Assembly (NCBI GenBank): GCA_021432605.1
Contig: MU271153.1
Coordinates: forward strand, 372,001-436,000
DNA from: Coniochaeta sp. PMI_546
Taxonomy: Eukaryota > Ascomycota > Sordariomycetes > Coniochaetales > Coniochaetaceae
DNA: 64,000 nucleotides
Direction: 5' to 3'
Made by a program: the position numbers and the translations under genes. Positions 10,258 to 22,269 of this stretch are shown piece after piece. Numbering within the stretch: position 1 is the stretch's first letter; each line of letters opens with the position of its first letter. The notes under the pieces were generated by a model. That model had not been told where the DNA came from and ran no database searches. It saw nothing but the letters and a program-made list of their open reading frames with translations.

Positions 10258-12477
10258 GATGGCGCTTTTGTCGCGCTTGGCGGATAGATGCAGGTCAAGA
10301 TACGACGCGGTATTCAGATACTCTTCAACAGTGTCAAGCAACGTCTGATGCAAGGTGTTAGATGCCCTTGTGATAGAGAGCAAGTGTACGTCTGTCTGCA
10401 GATGTAGGCAGAAACAGTTGTGGTGGAGTGAAAAGCGACGAGCGATCCAGGTGTCTTGAGCGCCTACAGAGCAGTGCAGACTTTTTCCAGCAACAGAGAA
10501 CCGTGTTTACTGCAACTTGTCACTGTCACTCAATCAACAATAGATAGAGAGGAAGCGCGTTCAACAGCAAGAGGACGTGGTCACGAGAATCGTATTCGTC
10601 ACAGGCCCACGGCAAGCACCCAGCACTCAGCACTGGCGCCGGCTCTGCTTACTTGCGCTATGCTTTTGATGACAGTAGGCACACAATTTCTGTCGATGTC
10701 ACGCAACTTCACAATGAGTTCTGTACACCAGCTGTTGTTGCGGACGCGCTGCAAAGAGGAATGAAATGAGGTTGAGGTGAATGTTGAAGAGAGGGAGTCG
10801 TCGAGGCTCGATCCGCAAACAGTCATGTGGCACGTTTCGGGATTTTCAACGGTGCCACATTTGCGCCACAAGCGGGGCTTGACTAAAGGTACCGCAATGA
10901 TTGGACCGCGGTAGTATCGTTGAGCAAAACAGGCTAGGTTTACTCACGTGACATATCTCGTGCGTTGAACAGCTATCACACCCAAACACTTTGAAACCCA
11001 CAAACGTCAGCTGGTCCCAGGGTCGCTTGTTATCCTGCTTCACCTTGGGATGAGCTTATTAAAGCTGTTTCTTCACTTCCCCCACCATCTAACACTGAAA
11101 TAGTCAGATACTGCTTCGAAAATATCTAAGTATGATATTCAACCTAAGCCCGGCCAGTCATGGCCGCGATGGCATCTGCCAATCAAGGCGCACTTGTCAC
11201 CAAATGAGTAGGTAGCTTCCCTAAAAAGTCTGGACGGCAGACGAAAGCAAATTCAGGTTGATAATCTCATACAACGTCCTACGTAAAATGGCGAAGGAAC
11301 ACAATTCTGCGTCAGAGACATCTCGACATGAACAATCAGCGAGCTCCGCGCTGTCACGGAATGTCGGCATAGTGCCCGTATGTGTGCAACTCTCAGCAAT
11401 GTAACAGGCATCATGCACCTAGCCTCGACTCAGATTTGTTGGTGTCCCTTGATGTTCCTCAACCACGGGCTCGGGACCTTGCAGCCGTTGACTCTCAACG
11501 GCCCACCAGCCATATACTGCTGCTCCCAGTGGAGGCACTCGGTGTATCCAAGACCAGATCGCAAACCACCTTTCCTAATGAAAGACTCAGGCGTTTGCTG
11601 CTGCAAGTGCTTGGATCATCTTCGTGGCGGACTGGGACTCAATCTAGATCAAACTTGAACGGGGAGGTTGCAGATCTTCCCGCCAACACGGCGAATGCTG
11701 GCCTGGCGCAGACCGGCTCTGGTCCAGCTGTTTTCCAATTCAACTCACGGCTCAGTCGGCACCATCCACGAGGAAAGGTGAAGTCAGCTTCACGAGAGTA
11801 CCTAAGGGAGGTAAGACATGGCACAAAACCTCGATTGTTGGTCGCACTTGCCCTCGAGAAGTCACACAATCATCATTCCAGGGAGATGGACATCAGCTTA
11901 AGATTGGATTTGAGCCGTTGGAGTCAAGCGCGACTTGCACAGCGCAGGCACCCAGTGTACATTACGTTGAAAGTTGATCGAGCCATGGGACAGGCCGCGA
12001 CGCACACTGATCGAGACCAGATGAGACTTCCTGTCCAACCTGTCAATCTCAGAGAAGGAGTTAGGGAAGGCGCGACCTCGTACAGAGACGACCCAGGTTT
12101 GCACCTCATTTCGGCATCCGGTAAGTCCGTTGACATTCTGGCAGCACTGGACCGTCTTGGTACTCTCGAGTTTCAGCTTCAGACCCCAGGAGTCCATGAG
12201 ATCTCGTCCCTGATGTGGTGTCCACATTCGTTTATCGAGATGAAGTAGGCTGCGTTTGCTGGCGGTTTCTTGCCTCTCTACAAGTCATGTTCACCTGCAA
12301 GTTCCCTTGACATCACATGGACTCTGCTGGAGTTCAAACAGTCATTCCTTCTTTTCTAAAGTACCTGGAAGTTATCATCCATCTTCTTCTGGCTTCGCTC
12401 TGGACACTTCTGCAAGTTCAGCATCTCGTTCGGTCCTTCCTCCACCGCGCCAAAGTCGTCTCAACTTCTCCTTCACA
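10258..12477. other. Intergenic, one doubtful long open frame
   Basis: Upstream region shared by the KH gene (-) and the aspartyl protease gene (+). An 867-nt open frame at 11382-12248 (+, 288 codons) is long for chance, but its translation is Arg/Ser/Leu/Gln-rich, without domain, signal peptide or family resemblance. The opposite strand is also fairly open (11898-12227, 11639-11869). I treat it as probably non-coding. The last ~200 bp before 12478 are CT-rich, as expected for a leader. Confidence 0.4.
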
Positions 12478-13917
12478 ATGTTGTGTACGACCTTCAGAGC
12501 CGTCGTGCTTGTCGGCATACATGCTGCTTCGGTCGTTACTGCCCGGAGTGATTTCGTTGATGCCCTCACGCCTGTTCCCGGCGTGAACTTCAAACTCACG
12601 AAAGGTCATCGTTCTTCAACCGCCGACAAAGTCACAAACAACTTCCAGCACGTTCACGCTCTGAGAGGTGACGGAACAAACACCAAGTCCGTCGCCGCCA
12701 TCCTAGGCGCCCACCAACGCCAGGTCGGCGGAAACGGCTACCAGAACATCACCTCTACCACAGCTTACGGTACCCAGTATGCCGTCGACATCAGCTTGGC
12801 CGACGTGCCCCTCAAACTGCTCCTCGACACGGGCAGCTCCGACACGTGGATTGTCCAGGGAGGCTACCACTGCGTCGACTTTGCGGGCGTGGATATCGAC
12901 GAGGCGAGCTGCGGCTTCGGACCAGCTTACCCAGGCGATTTCCAGTATGGTGCCATCCCCGAGCAGCACATCTACATCCAGTACGGTGACGGCGAGATTG
13001 TTTACGGCCCGATCGGGTACAGCGACATCACGCTGGGCAACATCACAGTCACGAGGCAGGAGACCGGCCTTGCCAACACGACTTACTGGTATGGTAACAA
13101 CGTGACCAGCGGTGTGCTCGGTCTCGCCTACCCGTCACTCACAAACGCGTACCTGGGCTCGTCGACGGAGCACAACTGGCTCGATGAAGTGTCGTACTCG
13201 CCCATCTTCACCTCGATGGTCAATCAGGGCTTGGTGTTGCCTTACTTTAGTATGGCTATCAACCGCAACTCATCTGGTGGCTTGATTGCGTGGGGCGGCA
13301 TTCCTCCAGTCAAGGGCCTGGACTACTCTACCGCCGTGTCTATGGATATCATTGTCGTATGTTACCTACCATGCCTTGAAATGCCTGACTCTGACACTAC
13401 TAGACCAATCTCATCGACAATCCCTACACGGCGTGGCAATATTCCTTCTACACCATTGTCCCTGATGGCTGGCAGTGGGACTCGACAACCAACTTGCGGA
13501 AGTTCTGCTACATCGTCGACTCAGGAACAACCCTGAACTACCTACCTCCCGGTATGTCACCATCAGCGCACCACCCCTCCTTCCCTCCACTGACCCTTCC
13601 CAGACATCGCAGAAGCAATCAACTCCGCCTTCGAGCCCGCAGCAGTCTACCTTTGGATGTACGGTGCCTTCTTCACCTCGTGCAATGCCCGCGCCCCCAT
13701 CCTGGCCGTCGTGATGAAGGGCGTGCGCTTCTATATCAACCCGGTCGACCTGATCTTCCACGACCTTGTCGATCCATTGACTGGTCTGTGCATGACCGGC
13801 ATCGCTAGCGGGGGCACGGGTCCGTATATTCTTGGTGATGTGTTCCTGCAGAACGCTCTTGCAGTGTTTGATGTGGGACATTCGCAGATGCGATTCATTA
13901 GTCGGCAATTCTATTGA
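12478..13917 (+). CDS. Secreted pepsin-type aspartyl protease (A1)
   Basis: Three exons: 12478-13356, 13404-13551 and 13604-13917, with introns of 47 and 52 nt, give 446 residues. A signal peptide (MLCTTFRAVVLVGIHAASVV) is followed by a propeptide to about residue 90. The first catalytic motif is LLLDTGSSDTW with Asp near residue 117, and the flap motif IQYGDGEIVYG follows. The second catalytic motif is YIVDSGTTLNYLP, completed only after intron 1 is removed. Near the C-terminus, GPYILGDVFLQNALAVFDV is the family-typical segment. Several N-glycosylation sequons are present. It probably acts as an extracellular or vacuolar endopeptidase. An in-frame upstream Met at 12256 would destroy the signal peptide position, so 12478 is preferred. 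Confidence 0.94.
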
Positions 13918-14403
13918 AGGAGGGAGTGGTTGGTGAGTGTGAGTGTCGAGGATGTACGTGATCTTTGCTATTTGAGGGAGAACGTGCTGAGGGAAAGTGT
14001 TGGCTACGATGCGTTTGTCGGTAGTTTGACTGACTGATGGGAAAACAGGGGTCGATGTGTGCTGGTAATTCGCTTGGGTCATAATGTTGCTGCCATGTCT
14101 CTACTTAGGTAGTCGTCATAGAAAGTTTTCAAGCATATTTTGTCGGTCATGGTCAGACACTTGCAATTCACGAAGATGCCTAAAGACTTGTTCGTGGACT
14201 TGAGTCACCTGCTGTACACCACAAACTGTGATGGCGCAGAAAAACAACACTGCGTACATGGGCACGTCTCATCGATGATCATCTGAATACGGAGCACAGG
14301 GTGGTACAATTGAGAAACTTCATTCATCAGAACCTTTTTGAAGGTAAGGCTCAAGTCCAGACTCACAACGATAGAAGCATTCAAAGACAATGTTCAAGAG
14401 AAG
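13918..14403. other. Convergent 3' intergenic region
   Basis: Lies between the stops of the aspartyl protease (+) and the Yos9-like gene (-). Presumably 3' UTRs and terminators; nothing else seen. Confidence 0.5.
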
Positions 14404-16142
14404 CTACAGCTCATCCCGATAAAACTTCTCCTCGCTCCCTTCTCCCTCCTCACCATCTTTTCCCCCCTCGTCATGCCTAGTTCTGTCCTTATCGTCAAGC
14501 TTCTTCTTCTTCCTCTTCGTCTCCGCCCGGAAAACCCTCGGTTCCTCCTTATCCTTCTTGCCCTTCGCCTCCTTCTTCCCAGCTGCCGCTGCCGCCGTCG
14601 CCGCCTCGTCATCCTCAGCCTCATCCGGCGGCTCCACGATCCCACGTATCTCGGCATCCTCGCCGGGGACCTCGACGACCTCGAGTTTCCACCCGTTATC
14701 CCCCGCCAACTTCTGCAGCTCCTTCCTAAACTCCTCGATCACCTCGGCGCTGAGCTCGAGCTTCTCCAGCTCTTCCCTGGTGAGGATCTCCACCTTCCCA
14801 CCGTCGGCCTTACTGTGTCCCTTGGCCAGGAGCTCGACAACAGTTCCCGCCCCGCCGTGCTTGGCCCCGCCCAGGTGTCGCGGTGGCGGCAGCCTGGCCG
14901 CCGGCGTCCCGTCCGCCCCGCCGCCCAGCATCTTCCGTCCGCCGACCACCACACCACCGATCGTGATGCCGGCATGCTTGTTCTGCCCGGCGGCCGGCTT
15001 GCTGTCTCTCTTCGCCCCGGCGGCGGAGAGTATGATCTCCGCCGCCTGACCAGCAGCCGAAGCGATGCCCTCACCGGCGTCTTTGCCCGAGATACCGAAC
15101 CACCCGTCACCGTCAGTGCTGCCGTCGCCGATGGGCTGGCAGGTGACGGGGTGCGCGCGGCCTTCTTTGGGAGGCAGGAAAGCGACATCCGCGCAGAGGC
15201 GGGGGGTCTGGACGACCATCAGGTAGGTGCAGGTCGTGATTTCTTTGATCCAGCCGATGCGGTCACCTGGTATGCCGGGGTGGCAGTGGTACTGCACCTC
15301 GATCGTGCGTTCCCTCCCGGTCAGGTCGCAGAGCGTCCCGCCGTCGAGACGCTGGACCAGATACCGCTGGTTGTCCTTGACGGCCAGCTCGCTGTTGGGC
15401 GGGGCTTGTAGCTCCCCGGGAGTGGCCGTCGTGGCCGGCGCGTCCTCGTGGCGGCCATGCCGCTGGTGCGGTTTGGACTGGTGCGTGTCGTAGTGTACCC
15501 TGCCCAGGACGTACTCCTGGCTCTGGGGGTCGCGGACCGGCGGGGCGCCGGACTTCAACCCGTTGGGCAGCGCGTGGAATTGCACGATGTCCTTGTTGTA
15601 GCAGAAGCTGTAGGACCACCACCCGCTCATGAAGTAGAGGCACTGCCCGTCGAGGGTGTTCATGATCTCCCATCCTTTCGTGGAGGCGCGGGCGAGCTCG
15701 CGTGCCTCTTCGGCTTTGGCGAGGTCGGTGGCTGTTTGGTTTGGTGGGCTGGGCGGCGCCAGCACGGGGACGGAGCAGAAGTATTTGTGTGGGGGGAGGG
15801 AGATGATCTCGTAGGTTGACGAGACTTGAGCAGCGCCGTCTGAGGTGTCGGCGGCGGAGGATTCGCGGATTTGGGAGGAGAGGTCGGTTTGTGAGGAGAT
15901 GTCCGCGGCGTAGGTCGGGTGTGCGCTTTCGACTAGGGAGAGAGCTTCGGCTTCGGATATGTGAGAGTCGGAGAATACGACTTCGAACTGTGAAGGAGTT
16001 AGCTTAGATCAGGAGCTGCATTGCCTCGCTGTGGTTCACCAACCTGTGGATAAGCCAGGACATCATCGTGGATGCTGAAGCTGGGCTGCCGAGCTCCACA
16101 GAGCTGCAAGCCAGCCAGGAGAACAATGTTTAGACGGCGCAT
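14404..16142 (-). CDS. YOS9: Yos9/OS-9-like ER quality-control lectin
   Basis: Two exons, 16142-16044 and 15987-14404, with a 56-nt intron, give 560 residues. The signal peptide begins [17 protein letters not shown]. The MRH (mannose-6-phosphate-receptor-like) domain spans about residues 130-290. It contains [17 protein letters not shown], then [12 protein letters not shown] and [17 protein letters not shown]. The Gln, Arg, Glu and Tyr in these segments correspond to the known sugar-binding set. The C-terminal part is Glu/Lys-rich, and the protein ends KFYRDEL, an HDEL-type ER retrieval signal. In the family, this lectin reads trimmed N-glycans on misfolded proteins and hands them to the Hrd1 ERAD ligase. 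The position of the Lys/Glu-rich acidic tail before RDEL also fits fungal Yos9. Confidence 0.93.
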
Positions 16143-19100
16143 TGTGCCGGTGATGGCATGTCTGCCTCACATGAAATGGCGAAGCTGAGCGAGTCCGGAG
16201 ACAGAGTGCCGTTAACGTTGGAGATAAGGTAGCAAGCTGAGGTAAGGGACCTTGGAGTTCAGCTGAGGGTACTGATATGCTCCTTCCGCGGTCTTGAGTG
16301 GCATCACTGGCATGGTCGTGCCTCCTTGAAATGGCGAAGGTGTCATTATCGCTTATCGGAGAGACTTTATCAGGATTACGTCAGACGCTGATTAGGTAAC
16401 ACGGCAGTTGGGCAATTACTATGTACAGTGAACTTGACTCTCTCGGATTCTCGATCACTTGTACTGCATTTCTCAGTGTAAAAAAGGTGCTCGTGCGAAT
16501 TACTCGCGCGACGGACTCAACAAAATATTTTCAGCAACGCGCAGCTAAGGAAGGAGCAGATACAGAGTAGCAAGTGGAAGAGCAGATGCAGGGCAGCCCG
16601 TCGGCTCTGATGCTGAGTGGCACACGACCATGAGCGGACGACAATTGAATAGGTACCTACAAGTCGAGCAGACAATCATGCGTCCATCCTCTTTGCACTT
16701 CCGTCTCTCAACATCTCTCAAGATATTACACGTAACTTGACATGACGTCGGTACAGGAAATTGTTGGGTTGAAGTTGCAAGAAACCGGAACCTGTCCCCC
16801 TGATGATCCAGAAGATCGTTGGAGCCCAAGCGGATGACTTGGTTGTCAACGACGAGAATGAGCACCGGCAAGCTGGAACAGTCCCACTACGGAAGCTACT
16901 TCCCGGCTCCCGCGCCTGCCACTTCCGTCACCGCTGGCACCGTCTTGGTCCCGACCCTCGTCGTAAAGTTGGAAGTCACTGACCCGGCCGGAACAGCCAC
17001 CGTCCGGATGCGAAATGGATACGTCCGACGTGGTACAAGAATGCCAATACCCATGCCGCTAGACCTTGTGCAGCTCACCGAAAGATGTCATGGTAAATGC
17101 TGAGCACTCCAGGTTGGGACACTTACTGAGGCACTCGCGTGACTGCAGGTGATATCTGCAGCCAAGTTACATACCCAGTTCCATGAGAGCTGGTTGGCCG
17201 CGTTGGGCAGCAGGAGCCCAATCCAGGTCACCACACCTACTCGTACGCTCAGGACGTCAAGCTGGCGGGAATGCACCAGATGCAAGAAGAGTCTAGTTCG
17301 CACCCACCAAGGTCAAGATCGGGCATCCAGACGACTGCAAGGTGAATGATCAATAAGGGTGTTGCAAGAGCCCAACGGCGAACGGACGTTGATGATACTT
17401 CGTGTTCGTGCTGGCGACCCACGCACACCGAAACTGGGTCGCCCGATCCCGGGTGATTGATAGAAACATCCTAGGCCACTTGATCCGCGGTAGGTTGGTC
17501 GCCTCACTTTCTGCGGCCAGTCGGAATCAACAATTTCAGGGGAGGATTATCCCTGGCCGCCAGGGATTCGTTGGCAGCGAGGCGTGCAAGCCAAATTGGG
17601 CCATCCTGTGAGTCGACAGCCAGTCGTCGAAGGTGACCGGGGGACCACCACCGCCTCAGAGCCTGCAGCATTGGTGCTCCTTCTCCCTTCTCGAAGCCGC
17701 TAACGGCGTCTTGCCGCAGCTAGCGGACTGCTGTAGTGCTCTGGGCACGCTGCGCACGCCCTGGACCAATGACAGGTCGAAATGCACTGAAACCTCACGC
17801 AGCTACCGTGTCCAGTGTGATGTCTCTCCCCGGCCGCGTGGTACAGGAAGAGTTATCGGACAATTCTTAATCGTGGTAACGTCCGGAGGGAGATGGCATC
17901 TGACCATCCCTTCCTGGCGCGTTCGCTGTGGCACCTATTGCATCCGATGGTGTATGCTGTGAACGAGATGAACAAGACTGCAGTTATTGACGACCGTTAG
18001 CCAAGGCTTCCAGGCAAGCGCGCCGCCCCGCAGAAGATCCGCAGTCGCCCTTACAGTGCGCTGATCTCTTGCTGGGGGTTCCGCAGCGGCATCGAAGCCG
18101 CTTTGTTTCGACCACGAAAGTCGGCTATCGCCACGGCATTTTGCTCTGGAAGGTGGACGGATGCTCTTGGTGGTTGGCAGCTAACTGTCAGACAATCGCT
18201 GTCGGCTGCTCTCTTGGCCTGGTTGAGGTATGGCGGACTTGGCCGCGGTGCGCTCAAAGACTAGTGAAGCTGGCCAGCACGTGGTTACAAAGTTTCGATT
18301 CCTTCGCACTCGATTCCCCTCGGGCAACATGCGATGGTTAATGGCCGGAATGGCGGTATCCCTGTCGTCCAGCCGACGCGATGCAGCCGCATCACCTTGC
18401 TGCCATGCAGCAGCGAGCAAATCGATCAATTACCAGTCGAAACCAGCAGTTAACCCGAGCGCCCTGTCAGACACACAGGGGCCAGCTCATCGCTGCCGCT
18501 AATCGGTGACCGATGCCACCCTCCATGGGTTGGCCATTGGCAGACCTGGCAGACTGACTGACTGAGATCTGAGGTTTAGTGCTTCGACTGGTTCTAACAC
18601 ACCACACCGTAGAAGTTGGGGTACGTGCTTGACTCTTGCGATGAGAGCTCCAATTCTGACCAAAATGAGGGTGAGATCCGTCGTTTATATCACTGAACAG
18701 ACAGATACATGACGAAATGATACTTAGCAACACGAAAAGATGATATTTCTCGTGAGGCCATTTTCTGGAGCTTTGGCATACCTACCTAGGGTACAGTACA
18801 CAACCCAAGTTGGAGCTCGGTGACGGATTCGACCATCAGCAGTGTGCAATATCAACTGCGACTCGTCCTCCTGGTAAGTCGAAAGTTGCATAGCGAGCAA
18901 CAATATCAAGTACAGAGAGAGAGGGACGGCAGAGAATTCACCTCTACCTATACAGCATCATCTCTTCTCAACATCGAATTACGATTGAGATTTCGTATCG
19001 ATCGGCGTCGGTGCGATGCGTGCCATCTTTGCCAGTCATCCCACACCATCTCCCACGCCTGCTGCCAAACGTGCTCATGTTCTACCGCTATGGCTGAGTC

Positions 19101-19915
19101 GCCCGCGCATCCTTTCCACCTTTCAATGTTCAAACCAACCTGTTCAATATTCTGGCTCGCCAGCACCCCACATTCTGTGCTCCCCGGGTAGGGACTCGCG
19201 CATCCAGTGATGGTGTTTTAGTGGCAGAGCACAAAATAAGAAACGACGTGCGCATGCATGCACTACATAGGTAATCCACGCCATGTCAACCCAACCCACT
19301 CTTGTTTCCTCACATCCGCGTCAGAGGGTGTGACTGGCAGGGATTACTAGCTCTACCCACCTCTTGGATCGTCGGCACACATCCAAGCTTCCACTGATTG
19401 CCATCCCACAGATCCCAGGGAAGCACCAAGTCATCCGTTTCATGGCCAAAGCCTCGCGAGAATGACTGGCTAGATACAAAGGTGCTTGCCCCTCGTCGTC
19501 CAGACACCTAAGCTCTCCGTTCTCTATTGAAACATTTCGCTTGCTTCTGAGCCTTATCGTTCGGCCTCTCTTGCCTTGCCGTTGACGATCACGGACCTTA
19601 GACTCTCTTGTCCCTATCAACTTCATTTTCCATCGTCAAATCGGCCTTCGACGCACTCCCTGTTAGAAGCTGGTCAGTCTTGACGCGGGCATTTCATTTG
19701 TACCTAGTTTGCAGAGCAAAGGAGGGAAAGCAGTCTGGGGAGCAAGTAGAAACTCTGGCCCATACAAGCCTCGTCTTCTATTGTTTCGCTGTGTGCTGTC
19801 ATTGTCCCCGACATCGAGGCTGTAGTGACTCGGCCCACGTCCAGCAAGTGCAGCATTGTCCAAGCTCAAGACACCGCATCCACCCATCCCCTCTCATACC
19901 TGAGAAGCCCTCACC
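16143..19915. other. Long intergenic region, no supported gene
   Basis: About 3.8 kb between divergent genes. The left end holds the Yos9-like promoter. The right part (about 18.7-19.9 kb) becomes CT-rich with several short upstream open frames, compatible with a long leader of the C2H2 gene. The stretch 16.8-18.4 kb has many short open frames on both strands (for example 16819-17103 plus) but no recognisable domain. It might be a decayed element, which I cannot show. Confidence 0.45.
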
Positions 19916-22269
19916 ATGAGCCATAAGGACTCGGAGCTGCAGAGACTACGCGCTGAGAACCAGCAACTGAAGGCTCGTCTTGGTCTGCCTGCCTCTGCAA
20001 ACGAGTCGAGTTTCACGTCTTCCTCCGGTGACTTCCAGCTGTGCGCCACTTCGGCGTCCCGTCGTGATGGGCATGGGGCCATCCCGCGGTCGGCCGGGTC
20101 GGGCATCATCGTGCCCAGCAGGCATCGGCAACCCGTAAGTCAACGGCCAGGGCATCTATTGATCAGTGCTTAACAGCTCTGAATACTGACACAAGTGGTT
20201 AGGAAAGGAGCCAGGACTCAAGTCAACCGCTAAAACGTGCAAAGACGGTACACGTACCGAGGCCAATCCAGAGTCAAGCACCATTATCAAATGCCAACAA
20301 AATGGCGCGCTCAAGCTCGAGTAGGTCGGCCACCAAGTCCGGCTCATATATACCTCCCAGGTCCACCGCTCTGGCATCGCTTGCGGCGTCGCCGTCTCCT
20401 GCGGGCCTGACTGTCCCTAATCCCATGTTGGCGGACTTCATCAGCCAGGGCCCAAACGGACAGCCAGCGTCTGCCTTGGTCTATGCAGACTCCCTAGCCA
20501 ACAACTACACACGGCAGCGACCACCACCCCCGATGGCGCCTCTGGCCGAGAGTGGCAGAGAGTATAGTCCTAACGAGTATCTGACGCTGCTGCACAACCC
20601 TTACACGATGGTCCCGGATACGGAACCGTCAACAAGTCTCCCGATGGATATGTCCATACCGGTGATGGACCACCTGTCCGCTTTTCAAGATCAGTCTTAC
20701 TTGCACTCGGGATTGCCTTCAACATGCGGTTCTCTCACATCCGGGCCGACGTTGGAGACGTCGATGAGCCGACAAAATAGCCAAGCTTTCCCAGACAGCA
20801 TGTCACTCGCCGGCAATCTTGACATGATGCGAGGACATTCGCAGCAGTCAGCGGCTGGACATATACGTCATGGCAGCCTAGGGCACAACCCACTCCTGCA
20901 TCCCGAGTCGATGTTCACCAAGACCCGTGACGAGCTGATGGAGATGGGTGCGAATCTTGCCAACGCTCGGTTTTCCTCATCTGCCCCTCCTGGCAAACAC
21001 CTCCACGTTCCAATGGTCAAGTCCCAGTCCCAGTCTAGCATGACGTCAACGTCGTCGATAGACTGGGAGGGAGCCCGCAATGACTCGTTTGCTGCTCCTG
21101 ATATGGAAAGGACGGAGAGCAATCAGTCGGCCAAGTCGCTCAAACTGCGAGCCAAAGAAGCGTTGAAGCGACAGAATGCCAATGCTGCGATCCGGCACCT
21201 CCAGCCGAAACCGATCCTGTCAGCCAAGAAAGAGCCCGCCCAGCCTCAGACGGTCTTGACCAAGCCTACCAAGGAAGGCAAAGCTCCCATCGCAAAGGCG
21301 ACATACCAGCGACCCAAGCATCCCAAGGTGTACTGCATGCAGTGTCCGGATCACCGAGAGGGCTTCCGCGGCGAGCACGAGCTCCGGCGCCACACAGAGG
21401 CCAAGCACAAGAGCGTGGTCAAGAAGTTCATCTGCGTCGAGCCCGAGGTTGAACCACCGATCAAAGTCTTCAAGTCGCTCAAGGACTGCAAGCAGTGTAG
21501 CACTGGGAAACAATACGGCGCGTACTACAACGCTGCGGCCCACTTACGCCGAACCCACTTCAAGCAAAAGACCAGCCGCAAGCAAAACAGCAAGAACGGC
21601 AAGGACGGCACCTCCAAGTCCAACGGCAAAGGCGCTGCTGCCAGCGACGAGAAGCTCGGAGGCAAAGGCGGTGGTGACTGGCCACCAATGAACATACTCA
21701 AGCTGTGGATGAAGGACATCTCCGTCTCCACCAACGATCCCAGCGCCTTCGCTGACGACTCGATGGATGCGAACGAGCAGGCTGAGCTGGCCGCAATGGC
21801 CGCGTACGACCCTCAGCTGGCGGACGCCATGGCCGGACAAGCCATGGCCGACGGCCAGGGCACGTTTCCCTACGACATCTCGGTCACCGGCGTCGGCAGC
21901 GGGTTTACCATGAGTGCCGACATGGATGGTGCGATCGAGGGGTCCTACCACGACCTCCAGGCCGATCTTGCCGGGTATGCACCCATCGATCCGGCCATGT
22001 TCCTTGCTTCACAGAGAGCGGGGTTTGACTTTGGTATGCCGATGGAGGGTCATGGTCTCGTTACCCATGGCCTGTCGGCCGGCACTGTCGGGGTGGACGG
22101 CAGCGAGTATACCTCGCCGGTCTCGTCGACTGCCACCATCACGCCGGTCAACAACGGCGGTGACTACCTCGATCAGCACCAGCACATATTACCTTCCAAT
22201 ATGCAAGCTGTCGGTGACGATATTCCAGACATGTCGTTCGAGATGGCGTTTCAGATGCCGCACGCATGA
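19916..22269 (+). CDS. C2H2-type transcription regulator (DUF7896-like)
   Basis: Exons 19916-20134 and 20203-22269, with a 68-nt intron, give 761 residues. The first residues form a short leucine-zipper-like helix ([17 protein letters not shown]). A long low-complexity Ser/Pro/Met-rich region follows. The conserved core near residue 415-480 has a zinc finger of form C-x2-C-x12-H-x4-H (CMQC...[10 protein letters not shown]). A second, less regular Cys/His segment follows (DCKQCSTG...HLRRTHFKQ). The C-terminal ~230 residues are acidic and Met/Gly-rich, like an activation region. It resembles fungal nuclear C2H2 proteins of the DUF7896 type; the targets are unknown. The ATG at 20302 lies within exon 2 and is not needed as start because exon 1 joins in phase. 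Confidence 0.88.

Noticed and set aside
11382-12248. 288-codon open frame on the plus strand
   Set aside because: No domain, signal peptide or family resemblance, odd Arg/Ser/Gln/His-rich composition, and a fairly open opposite strand. Kept as a note only.
12256-12477. 74-residue N-terminal extension of the aspartyl protease
   Set aside because: It would bury the signal peptide inside the protein; the region is a CT-rich leader.
14338-15411. 357-codon plus-strand frame over the Yos9-like gene
   Set aside because: Antisense shadow of a GC-rich exon with clear MRH-domain coding on the minus strand.
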